From: Tissierella sp.
GTDB taxonomy: Bacteria; Bacillota; Clostridia; Tissierellales; Tissierellaceae
DNA: 38,493 bases
Assembly: GCA_012735585.1 (NCBI GenBank)
Contig: JAAYGX010000096.1
Span: 1-38,493 of the forward strand
Direction of reading: 5' to 3'
Shown here: piece by piece, positions 16,165 to 24,616 of the stretch
How positions within the stretch are numbered: the first letter of the stretch is position 1
How the letters are laid out: each line of letters opens with the position of its first letter
Translations under genes and position numbers: made by a program
The notes under the pieces: model-generated
Seen by the model: the letters and a program-made list of their open reading frames with translations, nothing else
Database searches by the model: none
Told to the model about the DNA's origin: nothing

Positions 16165-17211
16165 ATGAGAATTGCTATTATTGGTTATGGTGGTGTAGGA
16201 AGAGCATTCGTTAGATTGATAATAGATAAAAAGGATGAATTATATAAAGAAGGGATAAATCCAATAGTTAAATATGTACTAGGCAGTAAAGGCGGAGTAT
16301 ATGATAAAGAAGGTATCGATATAGAAAAATTCATAGACTTTCCTTCCAATAAGAGTATATGTGAGTATCCTGAAATAGGTTCTAAATCTATTACATTTGA
16401 TACAGTGTTGAAAAACAAGGACGTCGATATAGTAATAGAAATGACACCTACAAATTTGGAAACAGGAGAACCTGGACTAAATTATATAAGAAGGTCTTTG
16501 GAAAATGGAATTCATGTTATAACCTCAAATAAGGCTCCTATATTATTAGCATATAAGAAGCTTTACCAAATAGCCTTAGAGAATAAGGTTCAACTGGGTA
16601 TTGGTTGTACTACAGGGGGAGCTCTACCTTCTATAAATGGAGGGATTATTGATTTGGCTGGAGCCAATATTAATTCTATAGAAGGAATTTTAAATGGAAC
16701 AACCAATTATATTCTAGAAGAAATGGATAGGAGTAAAATAGAGTATCCTGAAGCCTTAAAAAAAGCTCAGAAACTAGGTATTGCAGAAACAAATCCAACA
16801 CTTGATGTGGAAGGTTGGGATACAGCTACGAAATTACTAATCCTGACTAATGTATTGATGAATGAAAATAAAACAATAGAAGATATCGATGTAAAAGGGA
16901 TTACATCCATTAAACTATCTGATATTGAAGAACTATCAAAGAAAGATAAAAAGTATAAGTTAATTGGTAGAACCACCATTTTAGCTGGTAAGATAAAGAT
17001 GACAGTAGGACCAGAAATCGTTGGTTCTGATAATCTTCTATATAATGTAAATGGGAAGGATAAAGTAGTGAAATATACATCTGATACACTAGGAGACTTA
17101 ACTATAATTGGAGGAGCATCTGGAGTAATACCTGCAGCTGCATCTATACTAAGAGACTTAATCAATATTCATCGAGGTTATAAATATATTAGAGGTATCA
17201 GGGATGAATAA
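16165..17211 (+). CDS. hom: Homoserine dehydrogenase (short form, no ACT domain)
   Basis: 348 aa, NAD(P)-dependent oxidoreductase joining aspartate semialdehyde and homoserine. The Rossmann motif is IIGYGGVGRAF at the N-terminus. The core IEGILNGTTNYILEEM and TLDVEGWDTATKLLIL contain D219 and K223, the catalytic aspartate/lysine pair of the family. The C-terminal regulatory ACT domain of the usual 430-aa enzymes is absent. The frame is open from 16132 but ATG 16165 follows AAGGGTGGGA and starts directly at the nucleotide-binding strand. No aspartokinase or threonine synthase gene is nearby; a THEP1-like NTPase overlaps its 3' end by 8 bp. Its substrate could differ from homoserine. Confidence 0.85.
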   Translation: MRIAIIGYGGVGRAFVRLIIDKKDELYKEGINPIVKYVLGSKGGVYDKEGIDIEKFIDFPSNKSICEYPEIGSKSITFDTVLKNKDVDIVIEMTPTNLETGEPGLNYIRRSLENGIHVITSNKAPILLAYKKLYQIALENKVQLGIGCTTGGALPSINGGIIDLAGANINSIEGILNGTTNYILEEMDRSKIEYPEALKKAQKLGIAETNPTLDVEGWDTATKLLILTNVLMNENKTIEDIDVKGITSIKLSDIEELSKKDKKYKLIGRTTILAGKIKMTVGPEIVGSDNLLYNVNGKDKVVKYTSDTLGDLTIIGGASGVIPAAASILRDLINIHRGYKYIRGIRDE

Positions 17212-17716
17212 TCTTTTTTTAACTGGCCCAGTTGGCATAGGAAAATCAACCATATTACAAAATATATTGAAAGAAATCAATCTATCCATAGGAGGCTATA
17301 TTACCAACCGGGTATATGAAGAACATTATAAGAAATTTGTAGCCAAGTCCCTAGTAGATGATTTGGAGCATTATACAATTATAAAGGTTGATACAAAGAA
17401 AAATTTAATGAAAGTGTTTAAGGAATCATTTGAAACAGGGCTTATTCAAATATTAGATAAAAGTATTAAACATACAGATTTGATAATCTTGGATGAGTTG
17501 GGAACTGCAGAAAATGATATAAATATATTTACCTCTAAAGTTTTTGAGATACTTGATAGTGAAAAGATAGTCCTAGGTGTTCTAAAAGATTTTAATTGTG
17601 ATTTTCTAAGTAATATTAGAAAAAGAAACGATGTTATAATAATCAGAATTACTGAAGAAAATAGGGACCATATATTAGATAAGGTTTTAGATATAATTAA
17701 AGGTTTTATAAATTAG
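17204..17716 (+). CDS. THEP1-like nucleoside-triphosphatase
   Basis: 170 aa, P-loop NTPase. Walker A is LTGPVGIGKST at residues 5-15, followed by GGYITNRVYEE; Walker B is LIILDELGTAE near residue 95. Size and order match the NTPase_1/THEP1 family, soluble enzymes that hydrolyse ATP/GTP and whose cellular role is poorly known. ATG 17204 lies inside the end of hom, so expression is coupled to it. Why these two are paired is unclear. Confidence 0.75.
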   Translation: MNNLFLTGPVGIGKSTILQNILKEINLSIGGYITNRVYEEHYKKFVAKSLVDDLEHYTIIKVDTKKNLMKVFKESFETGLIQILDKSIKHTDLIILDELGTAENDINIFTSKVFEILDSEKIVLGVLKDFNCDFLSNIRKRNDVIIIRITEENRDHILDKVLDIIKGFIN

Positions 17717-17764
17717 AAAAAAGGAAACAAAAGTGGAATTTATAATATAGTGAGGTAGACAATT

Positions 17765-18370
17765 ATGAGTTATTTTAAATATGGTAATAAAGAAATAGAG
17801 TACTTAAAAGAAAAAGACCCAAAACTTGGGATAGAGATTGATAGAATAGGAATGGTTCAAAGAGAAGTAAACCCAGATATATTTTCTTCTCTTATTTCAA
17901 GTATAATAAGTCAACAAATTTCTACCAGTGCAGCTGTTACTGTAAAGATGCGATTGATAGAATTAATTAGAGAAATTACCCCAGAAAATATTCATGAGGC
18001 TGAAGTAGAATCTATACAAAGATGTGGTATGTCTATGAGAAAGGCTGAATATATCAAAGGAGTAGCCAGTGCAGCTATTTCTAATACCATAGACTTTGAA
18101 AATCTTCATAACCTATCTGATGAAGAAGTGATTAAAGAACTAGTATCTCTTAAGGGAGTTGGAGAATGGACAGCTGAAATGTTACTTATTCATTCTTTAC
18201 AAAGAGATAATGTACTTAGCTATAAAGATTTGGCAATTCGTAGGGGAATAATGAGGTTACATAACCTGGAGGAAATTACCAAAGTGGAATTTGAAATATA
18301 TAGAGAAAGATATTCACCCTATTGTACTGTTGCATCCATATACTTATGGGAAATATCTAGTAGGGAATAA
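17765..18370 (+). CDS. DNA-3-methyladenine glycosylase (AlkA/HhH-GPD superfamily)
   Basis: 201 aa, base-excision repair enzyme removing alkylated bases. The HhH-GPD fold is seen in SLISSIISQQISTSAAVTVKMRL, the helix-hairpin-helix LKGVGEWTAEMLL, and the catalytic aspartate D155 in VLSYKDLAIRRGIMRLH. It lacks the N-terminal domain of E. coli AlkA and has no C-terminal Fe-S cysteines, so it is not endonuclease III/MutY. ATG 17765 is preceded by AGTGAGGTAGAC. It lies about 50 bp after the NTPase and is probably the last gene of the hom unit. Confidence 0.87.
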   Translation: MSYFKYGNKEIEYLKEKDPKLGIEIDRIGMVQREVNPDIFSSLISSIISQQISTSAAVTVKMRLIELIREITPENIHEAEVESIQRCGMSMRKAEYIKGVASAAISNTIDFENLHNLSDEEVIKELVSLKGVGEWTAEMLLIHSLQRDNVLSYKDLAIRRGIMRLHNLEEITKVEFEIYRERYSPYCTVASIYLWEISSRE

Positions 18371-18414
18371 AAAGAGAAGATATAAAAATTCAAAAATATT
18401 TTTCAAAAAAACTC

Positions 18415-18442
18415 TTTACAAATTTTTTATTTGTTGTATAAT
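18415..18442 (+). promoter_or_regulatory. Promoter of the T-box leader
   Basis: TTTACA (18415-18420), a 16-bp spacer and TATAAT (18437-18442). The leader RNA should start near 18449. Confidence 0.75.
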
Positions 18443-18448
18443 ATACTT

Positions 18449-18744
18449 TAATCAAATAAAGTTTTATAAAACTTTGAAGAGGAGAGTAACTTTAAGAAAT
18501 CTTCTACAGCGAGTTCCATTTGGTGAAAGGGAACGAAGGAATATTAGAGTGAAGAGGGCCTCAGAGTTATGCACCGAGATTTATCAAGGCTGCATCGGGA
18601 TCACCCGTTATAGTGATATAGTATATCATTTATTTGTGATGCACTAGATGAGGCATATATTGTGAAATATATGCAAATTAAGATGGCAACGCGAAGTATA
18701 ACTTTCGTTCTTAAGAATAGTTCTTGAGGATGGAGGTTTTTTTT
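18449..18744 (+). ncRNA. T-box leader, specifier read as AGG (arginine)
   Basis: Stem I has base helices AACTTTGA/TCAGAGTT and ACTTTAA/TTAGAGT enclosing a specifier loop with AGAGTA on the 5' side and GAAGAGGG (18551-18558) on the 3' side; by the usual GAA-N-XXX-purine layout the specifier is AGG (18555-18557). The distal arm shows AGCGAG and a TTTGGTGA loop. Stem III is GCATATAT/ATATATGC (18653-18674). The T-box is AAGATGGCAACGCG (18680-18693). The antiterminator pairs TTAAGA (18678-18683) with TCTTAA (18709-18714). The competing terminator is a 16-bp stem (18700-18715 with 18723-18738) plus eight Ts. Uncharged tRNA should switch on the downstream binding-protein gene. Confidence 0.88.
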
Positions 18745-18755
18745 ATGCCCTAACA

Positions 18756-18858
18756 CAGTGAACAGCGGTTTTCCGCGAACTGATGTAGGTCAAATGCAAA
18801 GAATCCCAAATTCATGCCAATGAAATGAGCAAATGAATTTGCTAGGATTCGTCTACGT
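18756..18858. repeat. Second folded element between the T-box terminator and the binding-protein gene
   Basis: A small hairpin GCGG-TTTT-CCGC (18765-18776) flanked by CAGT/ACTG is followed by a long stem: ATGTAGG (18783-18789) with TCTACGT (18852-18858), GAATCC (18801-18806) with GGATTC (18845-18850), and CAAATTCAT (18807-18815) with ATGAATTTG (18833-18841). There is no T-tract and no ORF. It could be an inserted palindromic repeat or a further leader structure; only one copy is in the window. Confidence 0.5.
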
Positions 18859-18888
18859 GATATTTTTAAAAAAGAAAGGGGAATTATA

Positions 18889-19722
18889 ATGAAAAAGAAA
18901 TTTAGTTTATTATTAGTAGCAGTTTTAATGTTTAGTGTTGTACTAACAGCTTGTGGAGGAAATGGTGCAGATGTAGGTAATGATAATAATGGCGAAGACA
19001 CTTCAACATTACAAAAGATAGAGGACAGTGGTAAAATCGTATTAGGAACAAGTGCAGATTATCCACCTTTTGAATTCCATGCAATGATCGATGGAAAAGA
19101 TGAAATTGTAGGTTTTGATATTGAAATTGCAAAATATATTGCAGAAGAACTAGGAGTAGAATTGGTAATACAAGATATGGATTTTGATAAATTATTAGGT
19201 GGTTTATCTACAGGAATGTTAGATATAGTAATAGCTGGTATGAATCCAGATCCAGAAAGAGATGCAAATTTCACAGATATTTACTATGAAGCAAATCTTT
19301 CAGTTTTAGTTCCTAAGGCAAGAGCTTCTGAGTTTACAAAAGTTGAAGATTTAGATGGAAAGAGCATCGGAGCGCAAATAGGTACAGTACAAGAAGAGAT
19401 TGCTAGAGAGACTATTAAGGATTCAGATGTAAAGGCACTAGCAACAAACTCAGATATAGTAATGAATCTTAAAACTAACAAAATAGATTCTGCTCTTATG
19501 GAAACTCCAGTAGCTACATCATATGCTGCAGTAAATGATGATTTAATGGTAATTGAAGATTTCGTTATTGATAGTGGAACTGGTGGAGTTTCAATAGCTG
19601 TTAAAACAGGTGATGATGAACTTACAGAAAAGCTAAATGAAATATTAGAAGATATAAAATCACAAGGTTTAATTGAACAATGGTTTATAGAAGCAAATGA
19701 ATTAGTAAACAATTCTATATAG
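18889..19722 (+). CDS. Amino-acid ABC transporter substrate-binding lipoprotein (family 3)
   Basis: 277 aa. The signal peptide ends in the lipobox LTAC with C22 as lipidated residue, so the mature protein is anchored outside the membrane. The periplasmic-binding-protein type 2 core starts at GKIVLGTSADYPPFEFH, followed by VGFDIEIAKYIAEELGVELVIQDMDFDKLLGGLSTGMLDIVIAGM and DLDGKSIGAQIGTVQEE, all typical of polar or basic amino-acid binding proteins. The T-box specifier AGG suggests arginine. No permease or ATPase follows; they must be encoded elsewhere. RBS is GAAAGGGGAATT before ATG 18889. Confidence 0.88.
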   Translation: MKKKFSLLLVAVLMFSVVLTACGGNGADVGNDNNGEDTSTLQKIEDSGKIVLGTSADYPPFEFHAMIDGKDEIVGFDIEIAKYIAEELGVELVIQDMDFDKLLGGLSTGMLDIVIAGMNPDPERDANFTDIYYEANLSVLVPKARASEFTKVEDLDGKSIGAQIGTVQEEIARETIKDSDVKALATNSDIVMNLKTNKIDSALMETPVATSYAAVNDDLMVIEDFVIDSGTGGVSIAVKTGDDELTEKLNEILEDIKSQGLIEQWFIEANELVNNSI

Positions 19723-19769
19723 TAATAGAAAACCATAATGAGATGAGCTATTTTAAAGGAGAAGATGGA

Positions 19770-20732
19770 ATGATTGCTTTAGACACAATTTTAGAAGCTA
19801 AAAAAAGAATAGAAAACTATATATACAAAACACCTCTGGAAAAATCCATCTCTTTAAGTAGTGGTCATAGTAATGTTTATTTAAAATTAGAAAATCAGCA
19901 AAAAATGAAAAGTGCAAAAATAAGAGGTGCACTAAGTAAGATTACAAGCTTAAGTAAAGAAGAAAGAGAAAAAGGTATCGTAGCCATCTCATCAGGTAAT
20001 CATGGAGCAGCTGTAAGCTACGCTTCATCTTTACTTGGGATAAAGAATGCCACTGTCTATGTACCTACAACGACTCCAAAGACAAAGGTTGAAAAGATAA
20101 AGTATTATGGAGCAAATGTAGAACAAGTAGGCTCAAATTATGATGAAGCCCATGAAATAGGGTTAGAAATGATAAAACAAAGTGGTGCTATTTTTATAGA
20201 TCCTTGTTCTGATGAAGTAGTTATATCAGGTCAAGGTACCATTGGCCTAGAAATCCTAGAGGAAAATCCCAATATAGATACGATATTGGTTCCAATAGGT
20301 GGTGGAGGAATCATCACAGGTATAAGTATAGCTGCTAAAAGCATCAATCCAAATATAAAGATTATTGGACTACAAACAGCAGCTTGCCCTGCAATGGTTG
20401 CTTCTCTTAAAGATCATATATTTTATGAGACTTACCCTACAGATGAATCCATATGCGATGCTTTAGTAGGTGGGGTAGGATATATCCCTTATAAAATGGC
20501 GAAGGAAACCATAGATGATATTATAGTAGTTGAAGAAGAAGATATAAAAAAAGCAATTGCTCATTTAATATTAAATGAAAAGACTATAGTAGAGCCAGCA
20601 GGGGCTATAGGAGTTGGAGCAGTTATGAGAAATCCGGAATTATTCGTAGACAAGAATGTAGCCATAGTATTAACTGGCGGTAATATGGATGAAGATTTAT
20701 TAATTAAAAGCATACAAGGTAATTGGAATTAA
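19770..20732 (+). CDS. Threonine/serine dehydratase-like PLP enzyme (fold type II)
   Basis: 320 aa, the size of catabolic threonine ammonia-lyases without a regulatory domain. The PLP lysine is K50 in KSAKIRGAL, the cofactor-stacking SSGNHGAAVSYAS follows, and the phosphate loop is PIGGGGIITGIS. The usual TGSFK context is changed to MKSAK. The frame opens at 19743, but ATG 19770 has AAGGAG (19757-19762) 8 nt upstream and is preferred. It lies 47 bp after the binding-protein gene with no terminator between, so it is probably under the same T-box. Substrate could be threonine, serine or a related hydroxy- or diamino-acid. Confidence 0.8.
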   Translation: MIALDTILEAKKRIENYIYKTPLEKSISLSSGHSNVYLKLENQQKMKSAKIRGALSKITSLSKEEREKGIVAISSGNHGAAVSYASSLLGIKNATVYVPTTTPKTKVEKIKYYGANVEQVGSNYDEAHEIGLEMIKQSGAIFIDPCSDEVVISGQGTIGLEILEENPNIDTILVPIGGGGIITGISIAAKSINPNIKIIGLQTAACPAMVASLKDHIFYETYPTDESICDALVGGVGYIPYKMAKETIDDIIVVEEEDIKKAIAHLILNEKTIVEPAGAIGVGAVMRNPELFVDKNVAIVLTGGNMDEDLLIKSIQGNWN

Positions 20733-20739
20733 TTAGAAG

Positions 20740-20778
20740 CCTGATAATGACTAAAAATAGTTATTATCAGGTTTTTTT
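20740..20778 (+). terminator. Terminator of the T-box operon
   Basis: A 13-bp stem with one G-U pair (20740-20752 with 20759-20771), 6-nt loop, then seven Ts. Confidence 0.85.
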
Positions 20779-20923
20779 ATTCGCAATAACTTCAAATGAG
20801 AGAGAAGCTGAAGGCATGATTATCTACTAATGCAGCATATAAATATTATATAAATAATAAAGATTTCATGCCATGTTGATTGAAAAGCTGCTTTAAAGTA
20901 TGATATTTTTATCATAAAGTAAG

Positions 20924-20952
20924 TTGACACTATAGTTAACTTATTGTAAGAT
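20924..20952 (+). promoter_or_regulatory. ptsHI promoter
   Basis: A perfect TTGACA (20924-20929), 17-bp spacer and TAAGAT (20947-20952). The rest of the 278-bp gap holds a small hairpin (TATGATATTTTTATCATA near 20900-20916) but no gene. AAGTT and AACTT flank the -35 as a short dyad (20921-20942), a possible operator. Confidence 0.75.
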
Positions 20953-21010
20953 AGCGATAAAGAAAAATTCTTAATAGTTTAAAAGTTAAAATTATTCAGG
21001 GGGTGTTCAA

Positions 21011-21271
21011 ATGTATAGAGAAGAAATGATATTGCAAAATGAAACAGGGCTTCATGCAAGACCAGCATCAATTTTAGTTAAGGAAGCATCTGTGTTTAAA
21101 TCTGAAATCAGCCTAATAAAGGATGATAAAAAATATAATGCAAAGAGCATTATAAATTTATTAAGTATGGGTGCAGCAAAAGGAGATCAACTTGTAATTG
21201 AGGCTGAAGGAGAAGATGAGGAAATCGCTGTTAAAGAATTAATTAAAATAATAAATAATCTAAATGGTTAG
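21011..21271 (+). CDS. ptsH: PTS phosphocarrier protein HPr
   Basis: 86 aa, the standard HPr length. H15 in ETGLHARPAS receives phosphate from enzyme I and passes it to the sugar-specific EIIA proteins such as MtlF here. S46 in KSIINLLSMG is the site used by HPr kinase in Gram-positive bacteria for catabolite control. ATG 21011 follows CAGGGGGTG. Directly upstream of ptsI. Confidence 0.97.
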   Translation: MYREEMILQNETGLHARPASILVKEASVFKSEISLIKDDKKYNAKSIINLLSMGAAKGDQLVIEAEGEDEEIAVKELIKIINNLNG

Positions 21272-21282
21272 GGGGCAATTTT

Positions 21283-22989
21283 ATGAAAGGCATAGCTACT
21301 TCTTCAGGCATTGGTATTGGTCAGGTATTTCTTTATAAAGAACCTGAAATAAAGGTTGTTAAACAAAATATAGAAGATATAGATTTAGAAATAAATAGAT
21401 TTGAGGATTCTGTAAATAATACTATTGAAGAGATAGACAAGCTTTATAAACTTACATTAAAAAATATCGGAGAAAGTGAAGCGGAAATTTTTTCTGCCCA
21501 TAGAATGATGTTAGAAGATCCAGAGTTTATTTCTGGAGTAAAGGATAAGATTAAAAATGAAAAGGTTAACTCTGAATTTGCAGTAAAAGAAGTTACAGAC
21601 TTTTATGTTTCTATATTTGAAAATATTGAGGATGAGTACTTAAAGGCAAGAGCAGTAGATTTAAAAGATGTATCTAAAAGACTATTAAGAATTTTAATGG
21701 GAATTAAATCAATAGATTTATCTACCATAGATAAAAAGTCTATAATAGTTGCTGAAGATTTAACACCTTCTGATACAGCTCAAATGAATAAAGAAATGGT
21801 TGTAGGAATAGTAACGGAGTTGGGTGGAAGAACTTCACATACATCAATTATTGCAAGGACTTTGGAAATACCAGCAATTGCAGGAGTCAAAGATATAACA
21901 AAGTTGTCAAACTTTGGGGATTCCATGATTATTAATGGGGATACTGGAGAAATACTTTTGAATCCTTCATTGGAAGTAATAGGTGACTACGAAGAAAAAA
22001 CCCGTGAATTAGCTGACTTAAGAGATAAACTATTGGCTATGAAAGATAAAGAATCCCTATCCAAAGATGGACATAAAGTAGAAATCGCTGGAAATATAGG
22101 TACCCCTAAAGATATAGATAAGGTTTTAGAAAATGGGGGAGAAGGGGTCGGACTCTATCGAACGGAATTCCTATATATGGACAGAGATCGATTACCTAGT
22201 GAAGAAGAACAATTTGATGCATATAAAATTGTTGCTGAGAAGCTAGGAAAGAGGCCTTTAGTTATAAGAACCCTAGATGTTGGTGGAGACAAGGAATTAC
22301 CTTATTTAAATCTTCCTAAGGAGATGAACCCATTTCTAGGATATAGAGCTATTAGACTTTGCCTTGATAGAAAAGATATTTTTAAAATACAACTAAGAGC
22401 AATATTAAGAGCCAGTGCATTTGGAAATATAAAAATAATGTTCCCAATGATCTCAGATTTAAGTGAAGTCCGGGAAGCAAAAGCTATTATAGAAGAAGTA
22501 AAGATGGATCTAAGGCAAGAAAATATTCCATTTGATGAGAATATTGAAATCGGTATCATGGTAGAAATTCCTGCAGTTGCAATTCATTCAAGAGCATTTG
22601 CCAAGGAAGTTGACTTTTTTAGTATTGGAACAAACGATTTGATCCAATATACTCTAGCGGTAGATAGAGGTAATCAAGATATAGCCTATCTATACAATCA
22701 ATACCATCCTTCGGTATTAAACTTAATTAAAATGACCATAGAAAATGGTCATAAAGAAGGAATATGGGTTGGAATGTGTGGTGAAGCAGCTGGTGACAAA
22801 AAACTTTTACCTGTTTTATTAGCAATGGGATTAGATGAATTTAGCATGAGTGCCTCATTGATTTTAAGAGCTAGAAATGATTTACAAAGATACTCAAAGG
22901 GTGAAATTCGCGACCATTTAGACACACTATTAAGCCTAGGAACATCAAAAGATGTTGAAAACTATATAGATGAGAATATTTTAAAATAA
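21283..22989 (+). CDS. ptsI: PTS enzyme I (phosphoenolpyruvate-protein phosphotransferase)
   Basis: 568 aa, first enzyme of the PTS, moving phosphate from PEP to HPr. The active histidine is H186 in GGRTSHTSIIARTLEIPAI. PEP-binding stretches are GVGLYRTEFLYMDRDRLPSEEEQ, VIRTLDVGGDKELPYL and DFFSIGTNDLIQYTLAVDRGN, and the catalytic cysteine is C499 in GMCGEAAGD. It follows ptsH by 12 nt and ends in a terminator, so ptsHI is separable from the mannitol genes. Confidence 0.97.
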   Translation: MKGIATSSGIGIGQVFLYKEPEIKVVKQNIEDIDLEINRFEDSVNNTIEEIDKLYKLTLKNIGESEAEIFSAHRMMLEDPEFISGVKDKIKNEKVNSEFAVKEVTDFYVSIFENIEDEYLKARAVDLKDVSKRLLRILMGIKSIDLSTIDKKSIIVAEDLTPSDTAQMNKEMVVGIVTELGGRTSHTSIIARTLEIPAIAGVKDITKLSNFGDSMIINGDTGEILLNPSLEVIGDYEEKTRELADLRDKLLAMKDKESLSKDGHKVEIAGNIGTPKDIDKVLENGGEGVGLYRTEFLYMDRDRLPSEEEQFDAYKIVAEKLGKRPLVIRTLDVGGDKELPYLNLPKEMNPFLGYRAIRLCLDRKDIFKIQLRAILRASAFGNIKIMFPMISDLSEVREAKAIIEEVKMDLRQENIPFDENIEIGIMVEIPAVAIHSRAFAKEVDFFSIGTNDLIQYTLAVDRGNQDIAYLYNQYHPSVLNLIKMTIENGHKEGIWVGMCGEAAGDKKLLPVLLAMGLDEFSMSASLILRARNDLQRYSKGEIRDHLDTLLSLGTSKDVENYIDENILK

Positions 22990-23004
22990 AATATAGGAAC
23001 ATTG

Positions 23005-23038
23005 AACCCTAGGGAAACCCATCCTTAGGGTTATTTTT
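23005..23038 (+). terminator. ptsHI terminator
   Basis: An 11-bp stem with one G-U pair (AACCCTAGGGA 23005-23015 with 23022-23032), 6-nt loop, then a T-rich tail. Confidence 0.8.
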
Positions 23039-23162
23039 ACCCCAATTACTCATGTGTCGTACTAAAGAAGACAAGTATGTAATTTGATTTAGTTGTGAAA
23101 TACTTGAATTTAGAATAAACTTAAAATAAGGAATATTTAAAATATAAAAAGGGGGTTTAATA

Positions 23163-24569
23163 ATGGAAAGAGCAGAAGTTGACTTAAGGTCTAAAGTTCA
23201 AAGTTTTGGTGCATATCTTAGTGGTATGGTTATGCCAAATATGGGTGCTTTCATTGCTTGGGGAATTATTACAGCTTTATTTATACCTACAGGTTGGGTT
23301 CCAAATGAAAGTTTAGGGTCGTTAGTTGGGCCAATGATAACCTATTTACTTCCTCTATTAATTGGGTATACAGGGGGAAAGATAATACATGGTGATAGAG
23401 GAGGCGTGGTTGGTGCAACTGCTACCATGGGAGTTATTGTAGGGGTATCCATCCCAATGTTTCTAGGAGCTATGATTGTAGGTCCATTAAGTGGACTCTT
23501 GATGAAAAAAGTTGATGCAGCATTAGATGGAAAGGTGAAATCTGGATTTGAAATGCTGGTAAACAACTTTTCAGCAGGTATTTTAGGGGCAGTACTTGCA
23601 CTTATATCTTACGTAGTCATAGGACCGGTAGTATTAGCATTAAATAATGTTTTAGCAGCTGGCGTTGGAGCAATAATTAACTTAGGTGTATTACCACTAA
23701 CTCACATATTCATAGAACCTGCAAAAGTCTTATTCCTAAACAATGCTATCAATCATGGAATTTTAGGGCCATTGGGTATAGAACAAGCTGCAACAGCTGG
23801 GAAATCGATTTTATTTATGCTAGAAGCAAATCCAGGTCCAGGACTTGGGATATTACTTGCAATTATGTTATTTGGAAAAGGTACATCGAAAAATAGTGCT
23901 TACGGCTCGGCTATTATTCACTTCTTGGGTGGAATTCATGAAATTTACTTCCCATATATATTGATGAAACCTGCACTAATACTTGCTGCCATAGCTGGTG
24001 GAATTTCAGGAACATTTATTTTTAGTATCTTTAACGTAGGTCTTGTGGCTACACCTTCACCAGGAAGTATATTTGCATTTATGGCTATGACTCCCAAAGG
24101 AGGATATATCGGTGTCCTATTAGGAGTACTTGTAGCTACAGCAGTATCTTTCATAGTTGCATCAGCAATTCTAAAGATGTCTAAAGAAGCCAAAGATGAT
24201 ATATCAGTAGCTGTCAATAAAATGGAAACTATGAAGGGTAAAAAAAGTTCTATCGCTCATACATTAAGAACTGAAGAAAAGACATATGATAAAGTTAAAA
24301 AAATAATATTCTCATGCGATGCTGGAATGGGGTCCAGCGCTATGGGGGCATCACTTCTTAAGAAAAAAATCGGTGAAGCAGGATTGGATATAGAAGTTAC
24401 AAATACATCCATAAATAATATTCCAGATGATGCTGATATCATCATTACACATAAGGATTTAACAGAGAGAGCAAAGAGGAAAAATAGTAATGCAATTCAT
24501 TTATCAGTGGAAAACTTCCTAGGAAGTCCGATTTATGACGAGATAATTCAGAATATAAAGGGTAAATAA
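23163..24569 (+). CDS. mtlA: PTS mannitol-specific enzyme IICB
   Basis: 468-aa membrane permease that imports mannitol as mannitol 1-phosphate. The IIC domain (about residues 10-340) has the mannitol-type stretches VQSFGAYLSGMVMPNMGAFIAWG and HFLGGIHEIYFPYILMKP. The C-terminal IIB domain has its phospho-cysteine C385 in FSCDAGMGSSAMGASLL. EIIA is separate (mtlF), as in many Gram-positives. ATG 23163 follows AAAAAGGGGG. The 125-bp leader before it has no catabolite-responsive element that I could see. Confidence 0.96.
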   Translation: MERAEVDLRSKVQSFGAYLSGMVMPNMGAFIAWGIITALFIPTGWVPNESLGSLVGPMITYLLPLLIGYTGGKIIHGDRGGVVGATATMGVIVGVSIPMFLGAMIVGPLSGLLMKKVDAALDGKVKSGFEMLVNNFSAGILGAVLALISYVVIGPVVLALNNVLAAGVGAIINLGVLPLTHIFIEPAKVLFLNNAINHGILGPLGIEQAATAGKSILFMLEANPGPGLGILLAIMLFGKGTSKNSAYGSAIIHFLGGIHEIYFPYILMKPALILAAIAGGISGTFIFSIFNVGLVATPSPGSIFAFMAMTPKGGYIGVLLGVLVATAVSFIVASAILKMSKEAKDDISVAVNKMETMKGKKSSIAHTLRTEEKTYDKVKKIIFSCDAGMGSSAMGASLLKKKIGEAGLDIEVTNTSINNIPDDADIIITHKDLTERAKRKNSNAIHLSVENFLGSPIYDEIIQNIKGK

Positions 24570-24616
24570 TACAAACGAAGGGTAGTTAGGGATATTAAAT
24601 AAAGGGGTGCTATGAA

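Noticed and set aside
18291-18647. 118-aa ORF after the glycosylase gene
   Set aside because: It overlaps the end of the glycosylase gene and runs through the T-box promoter and stem I; its peptide is basic and of low complexity.
20779-20923. A riboswitch or small gene in the gap before ptsH
   Set aside because: Only a short AT-rich hairpin is seen, and it lies upstream of the promoter; no ORF with a ribosome site and no known leader motif.
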